From positions 103,329 to 167,328 of the forward strand of contig JAISGD010000022.1 in NCBI GenBank assembly GCA_031263195.1: a stretch of DNA of 64,000 nt, written 5' to 3'. The stretch comes from Campylobacteraceae bacterium. GTDB taxonomy: Bacteria; Campylobacterota; Campylobacteria; Campylobacterales; Campylobacteraceae. Position 1 is the stretch's first letter; each line of letters starts with the position of its first letter. The notes under the pieces were generated by a model. That model saw only the letters and a program-made list of their open reading frames with translations. It was not told the origin of the DNA and ran no database searches. Positions 37,850 through 45,856 of this stretch are shown here, piece by piece. A program made the translations under genes and the position numbers.

Positions 37850-38077
37850 ATGCATATTTTTTGGATTGCCGCTGTGGTGGGTTCTGTATTTTTGTTTTGA
37901 GAGTAGTTGTGTCGTGGGCGGATTTGACGGCGATAACGCCGATGAGTTGGATGTTACGGAAGGCGCGTTTAACTTCTATCTTTAAATTCCATTACAAGTT
38001 TTATAGCGATGTTCGGTTGGGTGGAACTCGCTTGCGGTTATCAATTTAAACTTTGTTATCATTTAAGTGGACACTAA
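37850..38077 (+). pseudogene. Decayed membrane protein gene (DUF1449/NfeD-relative type)
   Basis: Pieces of one protein appear in two frames. The segment from ATG 37850 reads MHIFWIAAVVGSVFLF and stops. The next frame reads FCFESSCVVGGFDGDNADEL and on to GAFNFYL, ending at 37985. The first frame resumes near 37986 with NSITSFIAMFGWVELACG and stops at 38077. A hydrophobic helix, an acidic Gly/Asp linker and a FxxFGWxGLA-type second helix is the layout of DUF1449 (YqiJ-like) membrane proteins. At least two frame changes and stops mean it cannot make the protein. Only the N-terminal third remains. Confidence 0.6.
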
Positions 38078-38331
38078 AGATAAGGCGAAGCTTTTCGCTA
38101 GTCATAATATTCTTAAAATATATGAGAGAAAATTGTTTTTTGAGAGCAAAAAATGTTGAATTTGACTGCTCAAACTACTTAAAATAAGTGAACGGTTCGT
38201 TTAAACATATGTGTATTTCAATTTATTCTTCAAAAAATAGATATAGTATTGGCATAGACAAGCAAATATTATCTCCAAAACAATATCAAAACCCTTGTTT
38301 TAAATAAAAGAGATGTAATGATGTAAAATTA
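38078..38331. other. AT-rich stretch after the decayed gene
   Basis: About 250 bases without a usable frame between the DUF1449-like remnant and the regulator gene. Nothing specific recognised. Confidence 0.35.
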
Positions 38332-38592
38332 TTATGTTTCGAATTTGAAAAATTCCTCTATCGGTACTTCAAAAAGTTTTGAGAGTTTCAAAAGGTGTTT
38401 TAGGTTGAAGTGTTTTCCATGCGCGTAATTTTCCAAGTGCGCATAAAATCCCGATGACTGTTGCCCTATAGATAAAGCAACCTCAAGTTGACTCATATTT
38501 TTTGATTTTCTAATTCTTTTTACATTTAGAGAGATATTTTTGAAAAATTCATCTTCTTGTTCTTGTGTAACTATTTCAGGCAGATTCAGCAT
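38332..38592 (-). CDS. Small XRE-family helix-turn-helix regulator
   Basis: 86 residues. The HTH spans about residues 22-80: NVKRIRKSKNMSQLEVALSI as helices 1-2, GQQSSGFYAHLENYAHG as the recognition region, then LKHLLKLSKLFEVPIEEFF. The type is common in phage, toxin-antitoxin and mobile-element control. It lies between two decayed genes, which suggests it is a survivor of an accessory insertion. No obvious partner toxin. Confidence 0.85.
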   Translation of the reverse strand: MLNLPEIVTQEQEDEFFKNISLNVKRIRKSKNMSQLEVALSIGQQSSGFYAHLENYAHGKHFNLKHLLKLSKLFEVPIEEFFKFET

Positions 38593-38729
38593 TTTTATTC
38601 CTATAACTAATTTTTTAGCAATTTCATATAGAAATGATACCTATAAAGATAAATATATAAAAGTGTTAGTTGTATGTTCAAATCAGAGAATCTTTGTTTA
38701 AACATAAATATGAAATAAAAGGAGAAGAA

Positions 38730-39206
38730 ATGAAGTCAGATTTAGTTATCAAAAACACTGTTTTGATAAGTTTTATCACGATATTTTTAAGTGGTTGCGT
38801 TGATTCGCTACGTCCTATGTACACAATACCAAAAGTATAAAAATAGATAAATATTTGATTACACAGTTAAATATGGCTTCTACAAGGAATGTGGATATTG
38901 GAAATGGTGGTTATGAATTATTAAGAAGAAGCAACAAGGAATTAGTAGAATCGCGCACTGCAAGTATAAGAGACGCTGTAGAGCAAACTGTTAAGAGCGT
39001 ACTTGGCGGAGAATTTTTGACCAATGTTAAAATTTATCAGATTCCACATATAACAAAAAGTATTGAACAAGAGACACAACTTTATTATGCTGCCGAAGGA
39101 GATGTTTGGGGTTTTAAATCAAATAACATCAGAACACTACGGTTTTGTGCTTGGAGACGAAGTTATATGGATAGAATACAGTGTATCAGATAACTCTAAG
39201 AGGTAA
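38730..39206 (+). pseudogene. Lipoprotein gene inactivated by two frameshifts
   Basis: A strong AAAAGGAG lies 5 bases before ATG 38730. Frame 1 reads MKSDLVIKNTVLISFITIFLSGC (shown here over its lipobox LSGC) and continues to YTIPKV, stopping at 38840. A shift in an A-run joins it to KSIKIDKYLITQLNMASTRN and on to YYAAEGDVWGFKSNN. A second shift near 39135 is needed to reach HYGFVLGDEVIWIEYSVSD, ending at TAA 39206. Each frame continues a plausible protein, so the ancestral lipoprotein had about 155 residues. No family recognised. Confidence 0.7.
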
Positions 39207-39337
39207 GTGAGCGGCATAATAAAATTACTTATAAACAATAGGGAGTGTTTGGTAGAAAAACGAGATGAAAGTTGCCATACAACAATTAAAGTAAGGCTAT
39301 AACAGAAACTAAAAAACAATAGCTAAAAATGAGCTTC

Positions 39338-40183
39338 CTAAACTTTTCCTTTCAAATCTTCCAATCTCTTTATTCTATTTTGCGTTGAAGGATGAGTTGA
39401 AAAAAGCTCTCTAAACGATACCTTTTTACTGGCAAACGGATTTACGATAAACATATGAGCGCTCTCTTGCGAGGCTTGTTGCATAACCCCGCCTTTTGCG
39501 TAAGAATCAAGCTTTGAAAGCGCGCTTTGAAGCCATTCTGGGTGTTTGGTGATTTTAGCCGCTCCTTCGTCCGCCATATATTCGCGATTTCGGCTTATCG
39601 TCATTTGGATAATAGTAGCCGCAAGCGGCAGAACAATGGCTATAGCTATCATAACAAGCGGATTTTGGCGATTTCTACCGCTATTGAACGCCCCGCCATA
39701 ATGCATAATATTGGCTATAATAGCGATAGCTCCGGCAATAGTCGCCGTAACAGAACCTATTAAGATATCATAATGCTTTACATGTGAGAGTTCGTGCGCC
39801 ATTACGCCTTCAATCTCTTGAGGAGTTAGCAGATTTAAAAGTCCTTCCGTCGCCGCAACTGCCGCGTTTTTTGGATTTCTACCTGTGGCGAAAGCGTTTG
39901 GAACGGATTCTGGGATAATATAGACTTTAGGCATGGGAAGATTAGCTTTTTGTGCCAATCTCTCTACTATTTCATAAAATCCTTTTGCGTTTTGTTTGCC
40001 CACTTCTATCGCGCGGTAGTGTTTTAGCACAAGTTTGTCCGAATAAAAATAACTAAAAAAGTTCATAGCCACAGCTATGCCAAATGCTATTAACATGCCG
40101 TTTCGTCCGCCTATATAGCCGCCGATAAAAACAAACAGCAATGTTAAAGCGGTTAATAAAAAAATAGTTTTAAAAATTTCCAT
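39338..40183 (-). CDS. htpX: Membrane zinc metalloprotease HtpX
   Basis: Degrades misfolded membrane proteins. 281 residues with two N-terminal membrane segments (about 5-42), the M48 zinc motif HELSH in GVMAHELSHVKHYD, two more segments and the third ligand in NREYMADEGAAK. Ends FSTHPSTQNRIKRLE, as is usual. Overlaps the preceding gene by 14 bases. Confidence 0.95.
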   Translation of the reverse strand: MEIFKTIFLLTALTLLFVFIGGYIGGRNGMLIAFGIAVAMNFFSYFYSDKLVLKHYRAIEVGKQNAKGFYEIVERLAQKANLPMPKVYIIPESVPNAFATGRNPKNAAVAATEGLLNLLTPQEIEGVMAHELSHVKHYDILIGSVTATIAGAIAIIANIMHYGGAFNSGRNRQNPLVMIAIAIVLPLAATIIQMTISRNREYMADEGAAKITKHPEWLQSALSKLDSYAKGGVMQQASQESAHMFIVNPFASKKVSFRELFSTHPSTQNRIKRLEDLKGKV

Positions 40184-40553
40184 TTATAACCCCTTGCGGC
40201 AATAAAACGCCGTCTATCCCCGCATATATAGCTGATGCTATGGAGTCATCGGAACAGCATAGCAGCACTTTAGAGTCAAACAGATAATGTTCCGCGATGT
40301 GCTGTATCTTTATTGCTGCTTTTTTCGTCTCAGCCACAATATAAAAAGCACCTGCGGCATTAGCTATAACAGCTTCTTTAACACTGTTTGTTTTGACGGC
40401 AAAAGTTATCTCTTTTTCTTTGCAAATCGTGCGAAACAGGACAAAATTTTCTTCATCAAATTCAAATATAACAGGTGATTTTACTATCTCTTCGGCTTTT
40501 TTGACAACATGAAACGGCTTAAAATCAACTAATTTATGCCCGATAATTATCAT
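40170..40553 (-). CDS. Hypothetical protein upstream of htpX
   Basis: 127 residues with alternating strands and helices and no membrane segment (SPVIFEFDEENFVLFRT, AVIANAAGAFYIVAETKKAA, VLLCCSDDSIASAIYAGIDG). The pattern suggests a small alpha/beta domain like half a Rossmann or CheY-type fold. I do not recognise it. It overlaps htpX by 14 bases and the ribbon-protein gene by 4. Confidence 0.65.
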   Translation of the reverse strand: MIIIGHKLVDFKPFHVVKKAEEIVKSPVIFEFDEENFVLFRTICKEKEITFAVKTNSVKEAVIANAAGAFYIVAETKKAAIKIQHIAEHYLFDSKVLLCCSDDSIASAIYAGIDGVLLPQGVINGNF

Positions 40554-40747
40554 TTTTTTCTCCTAAAACATTCTCGGCAAAAATATTTGCCCTCTTTCAT
40601 CAAAGCCTCTTTCTCACTCACAAATATTCCGCATTTACCACACTCTACCATCAACTCCGCACCATCTACCGCACGGCTTTTCGACTTAAAAAAAAGTAGA
40701 TATATAACAATAAATACCGCAATCAATATAATTATGATTTTAAGCAT
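40550..40747 (-). CDS. PP0621-type membrane-anchored zinc-ribbon protein
   Basis: 65 residues: N-terminal membrane helix (LKIIIILIAVFIVIYLLFF), a short linker, then VECGKCGIFVSEKEALMKEG and YFCREC, a four-Cys zinc site. This arrangement fits the PP0621 family. The ATG at 40747 is embedded in the end of rsmG and has GAGGA 5 bases upstream. Function unknown. Confidence 0.75.
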   Translation of the reverse strand: MLKIIIILIAVFIVIYLLFFKSKSRAVDGAELMVECGKCGIFVSEKEALMKEGKYFCRECFRRKK

Positions 40748-41291
40748 CAAATCCTCTTAAAAGTACATATTGACGCTTTTCACGCGAGAAAATTTGGGCA
40801 TTTAACCCCACAATCTCATCTTTAGCTCTTTCGCCTTTATATAAAAGCATCATTGTATTTTCATTGTAAAAACCTTTTGATAATTGTATCAAAAATTTTA
40901 CCTTTCCGACAGCGCGAGATGTTATCATATCAACAACAAACGGCTTATCTTCCTCTATACGTTTAGACTTTATCTCTACGTTAGAGAGTTTCAGTTCGCA
41001 TTTCACCATATGCAAAAACGCACTTTTTTTTGGTTTTGGCTCATAAAGTATAAAATGACATTTGGGAATAGCCGTGGCCAAAAATATAGCAGGAAATCCC
41101 GCCCCGCTTCCTATATCTATCGCGCTTGAGGGCGAAAACGGCAAAAAATGCAATGGAAAAAGACTGTCTTTTATATTTTCAAATACATGTGCCTTATCGC
41201 GCGCGCCTGTGATATTATGCGTTTTGTTATACGAAAGCAGCATTTCGCAAAAAATATCGCAACTATTTCGCAAATCGTCGCTGCTATCCAT
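40740..41291 (-). CDS. rsmG: 16S rRNA m7G527 methyltransferase
   Basis: 183 residues. SAM-binding motif SAIDIGSGAGFPAIFLATAIP, then ITSRAVGKVKFLIQLSKGF. Starts within the ribA stop (TAATG) and is coupled to it. The ribA-rsmG adjacency is the C. jejuni order as I recall (Cj0996-Cj0997). Confidence 0.93.
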   Translation of the reverse strand: MDSSDDLRNSCDIFCEMLLSYNKTHNITGARDKAHVFENIKDSLFPLHFLPFSPSSAIDIGSGAGFPAIFLATAIPKCHFILYEPKPKKSAFLHMVKCELKLSNVEIKSKRIEEDKPFVVDMITSRAVGKVKFLIQLSKGFYNENTMMLLYKGERAKDEIVGLNAQIFSREKRQYVLLRGFDA

Positions 41292-41854
41292 TAGAGCAGA
41301 TGTCCCATTTTCTCTTTTTTAACTTTCAAATATGAGATATTTTTCGGGTTTGGTTTGATAATTATCGGCACTCTCTCCACAACATTTATGCCTTTGAGAC
41401 TTGTCAGCTTTTGCGGATTGTTTGTTAAGAGTTTTATATCTGTAAATCCGAATGATTTTAAAATAAATTCAGCCGCCTCGTAAGTACGCTCATCTGGCCT
41501 AAAACCAAGCTCGTGATTAGCTTCTACCGTATCCATTCCATCGTCTTGCAGCGCATAAGCGTTTATCTTATTAAACAAACCTATATTGCGCCCTTCCTGC
41601 CTCAAGTATATAACCATACCGCCGTTTTTTTGTATAAATTCAAGCGCGTTCTCAAGCTGGTCTCGGCAATCGCATTTCAAACTTCCCAATACATCGCCTG
41701 TTAAACATTCGCTGTGGATTCTTACATTCGGTATTTCACCCAAAGGTTCTTTTAAAATCACCAAATGCTCTTTCTCTCCCTGTTTATAAGCTTGCACTTT
41801 GAAATTCCCAAAACGCGATGGAAGATTTGCCATTCGTGAAATCTTAATATCCAT
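41291..41854 (-). CDS. ribA: GTP cyclohydrolase II
   Basis: First step of riboflavin synthesis. The ATG at 41854 has GGAGGAG upstream and gives 187 residues, the family size; an upstream start at 41953 would add unrelated residues. Zinc Cys are in SECLTGD and SLKCDCRDQL; catalytic YLRQEGRNIGLFNKINAYALQ and DTVEANHELGF are present. It is the monofunctional enzyme, with no RibB domain. Confidence 0.94.
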   Translation of the reverse strand: MDIKISRMANLPSRFGNFKVQAYKQGEKEHLVILKEPLGEIPNVRIHSECLTGDVLGSLKCDCRDQLENALEFIQKNGGMVIYLRQEGRNIGLFNKINAYALQDDGMDTVEANHELGFRPDERTYEAAEFILKSFGFTDIKLLTNNPQKLTSLKGINVVERVPIIIKPNPKNISYLKVKKEKMGHLL

Positions 41855-42037
41855 GACTCCTCCGCTGATAAATAAGTGCGAGTTTATCCAATTTTGGCAA
41901 ACAATCTCTTTAAAGCCATTTTTCAAAGCAAAAAAGTATCTGTTTTGCGACAAAGTGATAAAAAAATATAAAAATTTCTCTCTCTTTTATATTTTTATAG
42001 TGTAAAAAATTATATAATTACACCTCATATTTTCAGC

Positions 42038-42113
<76 letters not shown>

Positions 42114-42256
42114 CAACATTTGTTGAAATTTCACATATTGACACTATTCTATACCGACAGATTAAAATAATATTTTTAAGTTTATATTACAGTTATTTGG
42201 AGTAAAATAGTCCGATATTAGCTTTTTGCTGATAAATTCTATTACGGGGGGCTAAA
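42114..42256. promoter_or_regulatory. Region upstream of the small Cys-Cys ORF
   Basis: AT-rich; TATTTGGAGTAAAATAGTCC near 42193-42212 could hold a -10 (TAAAAT) for the small transcript, and GGGGGG at 42246-42251 is its ribosome site. No strong -35 seen. Confidence 0.35.
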
Positions 42257-42334
42257 ATGGCGTGCTGCGGTTCAAAAAAAGAGACGAAAGCGACAAAACC
42301 TGCTGAAAAAGACAGCAAGAAAAAGTCAAAATAA
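42257..42334 (+). CDS. Possible 25-residue Cys-Cys/Lys-rich microprotein
   Basis: ATG at 42257, 5 bases after a run of six G. The product MACCGSKKETKATKPAEKDS continues KKKSK. It begins with a Cys pair and is otherwise basic and low-complexity. A strong hairpin follows 13 bases after the stop, so this looks like a self-contained short transcript. The strong ribosome site, clean stop and terminator favour a real microprotein, but a small RNA is the alternative. I know of no function; metal or redox binding via the two Cys is a guess. Confidence 0.5.
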   Translation: MACCGSKKETKATKPAEKDSKKKSK

Positions 42335-42347
42335 CTCTTTTGCAATA

Positions 42348-42370
42348 TCCATCGGCATTCAGCCGATGGA
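42348..42370 (+). terminator. Terminator after the small Cys-Cys ORF
   Basis: Stem TCCATCGGC / GCCGATGGA with loop ATTCA, followed by ATTACTTTT. Nine base pairs, GC-rich against an AT-rich background. Confidence 0.8.
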
Positions 42371-43002
42371 ATTACTTTTAAAACATAAATTTTCATATTA
42401 TGCGGTTTTATATAGTTGTAGAATGATATCATTGTCATAAATGTCGCTTTCCGAATAACGACAGATTTAATATAGTGAAGAATTTTTAGCCACATATTTA
42501 TTCGACTTTAAGTACCAGACAAAAACAAGCCTAACCTAACGCTCTAAAATGCTTTTCGTATATAATATATCTTTGTAAAACAGTGCTTACGGCTAATATA
42601 CAATAAAAATCTCTTTGTTCTTGTTGTCTGTAAAAATAATTTTGACTTATATTTTTATGCAAATATGATTAATTTTAAATAATGGGTTTTTATTATGATA
42701 TATCGTTTATTAAAAATATACAAAAAGCGGTGATAAAATTGGCAGAAGATGTTATAAGTTATATTTATTTGATTTTGATAACAAAACAGTTATATTAATC
42801 TAAGCTTTAAAATTGCATTTAAGTTTCTGGTGCAACGTATCATAGTAGTTACTATTTTATCATATTTTATGATAATATAAAATTTACTCTCAAGCAATCA
42901 ACCTTTTATATATTTTAATTTATTAGATAATACAATGCAGTGGTTTGATTTTAAATATCAAGATTTAATTGACGATTTTAATTCATCTATAAAGGAGTAT
43001 GT
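42371..43002. other. Long AT-rich leader region before the DASS transporter
   Basis: About 630 bases with no convincing frame. It holds an inverted repeat at 42857-42875 and, close to the gene, the ribosome site AAAGGAG at 42992-42998. The length suggests a regulated promoter region. Confidence 0.4.
42857..42875. promoter_or_regulatory. Inverted repeat, possible regulator site
   Basis: TTATCATA-TTT-TATGATAA, eight bases per arm, about 130 bases before the DASS gene. The size and symmetry fit a dimeric regulator operator. Chance is possible in such AT-rich DNA. Confidence 0.4.
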
Positions 43003-44544
43003 ATGAATAAGTACATTAAGCTTTTGATACCGTTCATAGTCGGTATTGTTGTCTATTTTGCAGGACTTTGCAGTATAGAGTTTTCTCAAGTAGCCGTTGT
43101 TGGCGGCGTGCCGCAATTAACTCACGGTATTTGGATATACCTAAGTATATTCATGGGAGTTATAGTAGGGCTTATTTTAGAACCGATTCCGCCTGCGTTG
43201 GTAGGGCTTATCGGTGTTGCCATAGCAGTCTTTTTCAAAGTTGGTCCGCTAAAAAGCGGCAACCCCGAAGCAGTTATAAGCAGCAAAGCGGCAATAGAAT
43301 GGGGTTTGTCCGGTTTTTCCAACGCTACCGTTTGGCTCATTTTCGCGGCCTTTGCTATTGGACTTGGATATCAGCAAAGCGGGCTTGGAAGAAGATTGGC
43401 GTTGACGCTTGTTAAAAAGCTTGGAAAATCCACGCTTGGTCTCGGATATGCGATAGCTCTTACAGATGGTATTCTTGCTCCTTTTATTCCAAGCAATACA
43501 GCAAGAAGCGGCGGCGTTATTTATCCGATAGTGAGTTCTATCCCTCCTATGTTTGACTCTTACCCCGATAAAAATCCGCGCAAAATAGGCGGATATATTA
43601 TGTGGGTATCGCTGGCCATCACTTGCGTAACGAGCTCTATGTTTTTAACCGGTTTAGCTCCAAACTTGCTTGCCGTAAGCACGGCGACAGGAGCAGGAAT
43701 TCCTGAAATAAGCTGGTTTAGCTGGTTTATAGCGTTTTTACCCGCAGGTATTTTACTGTTTGCTTTGACGCCTTTATTGGCATACATTATCTATCCACCC
43801 GAAGTTAAAGGCTCTCCGGATATCGTAACTTGGGCAAAAGATGAATACTCAAAAATCGGCTCAATGACAACGAAAGAGAAATGGATGATAGCGATATCCG
43901 TGTTTGCTCTTGTATTTTGGATACTCTCTTCCATAGGCTCACTAAAAAACAGTATCATAGAGTTAGACGGCACGACAACGGCAATATTTGTTATCATTTT
44001 TATGCTTGCCACTAAAATCATTTCATGGAATGATTTTTTGAGTAATAAGCCTGCGTGGAATGTTTTGGCTTGGTTTTCTACATTAGTAGCTTTGGCAGGA
44101 GGCTTGAAAAACGTCGGTTTTCTGGATTGGTTGTCGGTTATACTTAAAGCGTCTCTTGACGGTTTCTCTCCTCTGACGGCTATCATAGGCTTAATATTGG
44201 CTTTTTACCTATTGCACTACTTTTTTGCATCAACCACAGCCCATGTTACGGCGCTACTTTTGTTATTTATTATAATGGCCCAAGCAATAGAGGGTGTTAA
44301 CGTCTATCTTGCAACTGTGCTTATGATGCTATCTTTGGGTATTATGGGTATCATTACTCCATATGGAACGGGACCTTCGCCTGTCTATTTTGGTTCTGGT
44401 TATATCAAAGGCGGGGAGTTCTGGAAACTCGGCGCAATATTCGGCTTGATATATCTTGTAGTATTTTTAGCCATAGAAGTTCCTTGGGTTTTGGGCGTTG
44501 TAGGGGATTGGATAACTCCTTCTTCCATAGCGGCAGCGCATTAA
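43003..44544 (+). CDS. DASS-family dicarboxylate transporter (CitT/SoDiT1-like)
   Basis: Divalent anion:Na+ symporter or exchanger of 513 residues with about 12-14 membrane segments. The family signatures are SNTARSGGVIYPIV (first SNT site) and ITPYGTGPSPVYFGSGYI (second half). Likely substrates are citrate, malate, 2-oxoglutarate or related dicarboxylates, which would fit fumarate respiration; the exact one is not predictable. Strong AAAGGAG ribosome site. Single gene with its own terminator. Confidence 0.92.
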   Translation: MNKYIKLLIPFIVGIVVYFAGLCSIEFSQVAVVGGVPQLTHGIWIYLSIFMGVIVGLILEPIPPALVGLIGVAIAVFFKVGPLKSGNPEAVISSKAAIEWGLSGFSNATVWLIFAAFAIGLGYQQSGLGRRLALTLVKKLGKSTLGLGYAIALTDGILAPFIPSNTARSGGVIYPIVSSIPPMFDSYPDKNPRKIGGYIMWVSLAITCVTSSMFLTGLAPNLLAVSTATGAGIPEISWFSWFIAFLPAGILLFALTPLLAYIIYPPEVKGSPDIVTWAKDEYSKIGSMTTKEKWMIAISVFALVFWILSSIGSLKNSIIELDGTTTAIFVIIFMLATKIISWNDFLSNKPAWNVLAWFSTLVALAGGLKNVGFLDWLSVILKASLDGFSPLTAIIGLILAFYLLHYFFASTTAHVTALLLLFIIMAQAIEGVNVYLATVLMMLSLGIMGIITPYGTGPSPVYFGSGYIKGGEFWKLGAIFGLIYLVVFLAIEVPWVLGVVGDWITPSSIAAAH

Positions 44545-44549
44545 AAACA

Positions 44550-44579
44550 TTAAACTCTATCTTTGCAGATAGAGTTTAA
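44550..44579. terminator. Terminator after the DASS gene
   Basis: Twelve-base arms TTAAACTCTATC / GATAGAGTTTAA with loop TTTGCA, followed by TTTTAC. It lies between convergent genes and may serve both. Confidence 0.85.
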
Positions 44580-44584
44580 TTTTA

Positions 44585-45856
44585 CTAGTTTGGATTTATA
44601 ATTTCTGCGATTAATTCCAACGGATGTTTGAAAGCAATTTTTACACTCTCTTTATCTAAAGCATTGGTAAGCTGCATTCTGCATGCACCGCATTCAGCGC
44701 TAAGAATTTTAGCTTCTGTCTGTTTTATCATCTCCACTTTAGGTTTTGCCGCTTTTTTGGCCAATTCAAATTTTTCACTTTGTATCGTGATGCCGCCAAA
44801 TCCACAGCACTGATTCGGATCACTCATTTCAACAAGATCATAATTTTCGGACAAAAGAGCACGCGGCTCTTTAAATATTTTTAAAACTTTTCTGGCATGG
44901 CATGGGTCGTGATACGTGATTAAATTTTTTGATTTGCTCAAACTCTTCAGAAATATGGGAAGTTCGCTTTTTTTGTAAAGCCATTCGCTTGCCATAAAAA
45001 CTTTTGCAGTTATTCTTCGTATTCGTTTGAGCATCTCATCGTCTTCAGACATAAAACGCCCCCAATCCTCTTTTATCATCGCTGCACAAGTAGCTTCAGG
45101 AATAATAATAGCGTCCACATCATCCAAAAATGTCTCAAAATAATCAACATTTGCGCGTATAAGTCTGTCTACGGTTTTAAAATCTCCCGTGAAAAAGGCA
45201 GGTGCGCCGCAGCACTGCTGTTTTTTAGGCAAAAGAACATTGATTTTTAAAGCTTTTAAGATTTTAAGCAGACTTTCTGCTGTCCTCGTATAGTGATAAT
45301 TTGAAAAACAACCTACGAATACGGCAACTTTTAAACCGCTATCAGGAGCATTTTGTATAAATTCGACATGAGAATTCAAAAAGCTTTTCTTGTTTAAGCG
45401 CGGCAGTACTCTTTTGCCGATAAACGGTAAATGAAAGCGTGCTTTCATCGATTGACTGTTTTTATCGATTCTAAACAACAAAGGCACAAAAAACGCTCCT
45501 AAAGAGAGAGAAAAATCCATCACTCTTTTATGCCTCAAAAGAAAAAAGTAGATTTTTTTAAACCATGTTATGCCAAATTTTTCGGCTATATCATAACGGA
45601 CATTTTCTATGGCGATATCTGTCGGCAATGAAGTCGGACAAATACTAACACAGGTAGAGCATAAAAAACAGCTTTCAAATATATTTTTGGCGTTCTTATC
45701 CAGTTCTAATTCGCCTCTTTGATACGCTCCCACAAGCTCTAAAAAGCCACGCGGACTTGTAACTTCGTCAGAATTTATACGATGAATCGTACAGCTTGGG
45801 ACACATTTACCACATTTTACGCAAGCTTCGCTTGTCTTTGTAAAATCAAAATTCAT
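44585..45856 (-). CDS. Iron-sulfur oxidoreductase with two CCG domains (GlpC/GlcF-like)
   Basis: 423 residues. Two [4Fe-4S] ferredoxin sites at the N-terminus (CVKCGKCVPSC and CFLCSTCVSICP), then two heterodisulfide-reductase-type CCG domains (QQCCGAPAFFTGD and NQCCGFGGITIQ...CGACRMQL). Such proteins pass electrons from a flavoprotein to the quinone pool. The flavoprotein partner is not nearby. In C. jejuni the same gene (Cj0991c) precedes hemN. Overlaps hemN by 4 bases. Confidence 0.88.
   Translation of the reverse strand: MNFDFTKTSEACVKCGKCVPSCTIHRINSDEVTSPRGFLELVGAYQRGELELDKNAKNIFESCFLCSTCVSICPTSLPTDIAIENVRYDIAEKFGITWFKKIYFFLLRHKRVMDFSLSLGAFFVPLLFRIDKNSQSMKARFHLPFIGKRVLPRLNKKSFLNSHVEFIQNAPDSGLKVAVFVGCFSNYHYTRTAESLLKILKALKINVLLPKKQQCCGAPAFFTGDFKTVDRLIRANVDYFETFLDDVDAIIIPEATCAAMIKEDWGRFMSEDDEMLKRIRRITAKVFMASEWLYKKSELPIFLKSLSKSKNLITYHDPCHARKVLKIFKEPRALLSENYDLVEMSDPNQCCGFGGITIQSEKFELAKKAAKPKVEMIKQTEAKILSAECGACRMQLTNALDKESVKIAFKHPLELIAEIINPN

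Noticed and set aside
37861..38049. 62-residue ORF on the plus strand as a real gene
   Set aside because: It is a third frame over the decayed DUF1449-like gene and matches nothing; the pseudogene reading explains the region better.
38855..39193. 112-residue ORF as an independent protein
   Set aside because: Its start is a non-ATG or internal codon without a ribosome site, and frames on both sides continue the same lipoprotein, so it is the middle part of a pseudogene.
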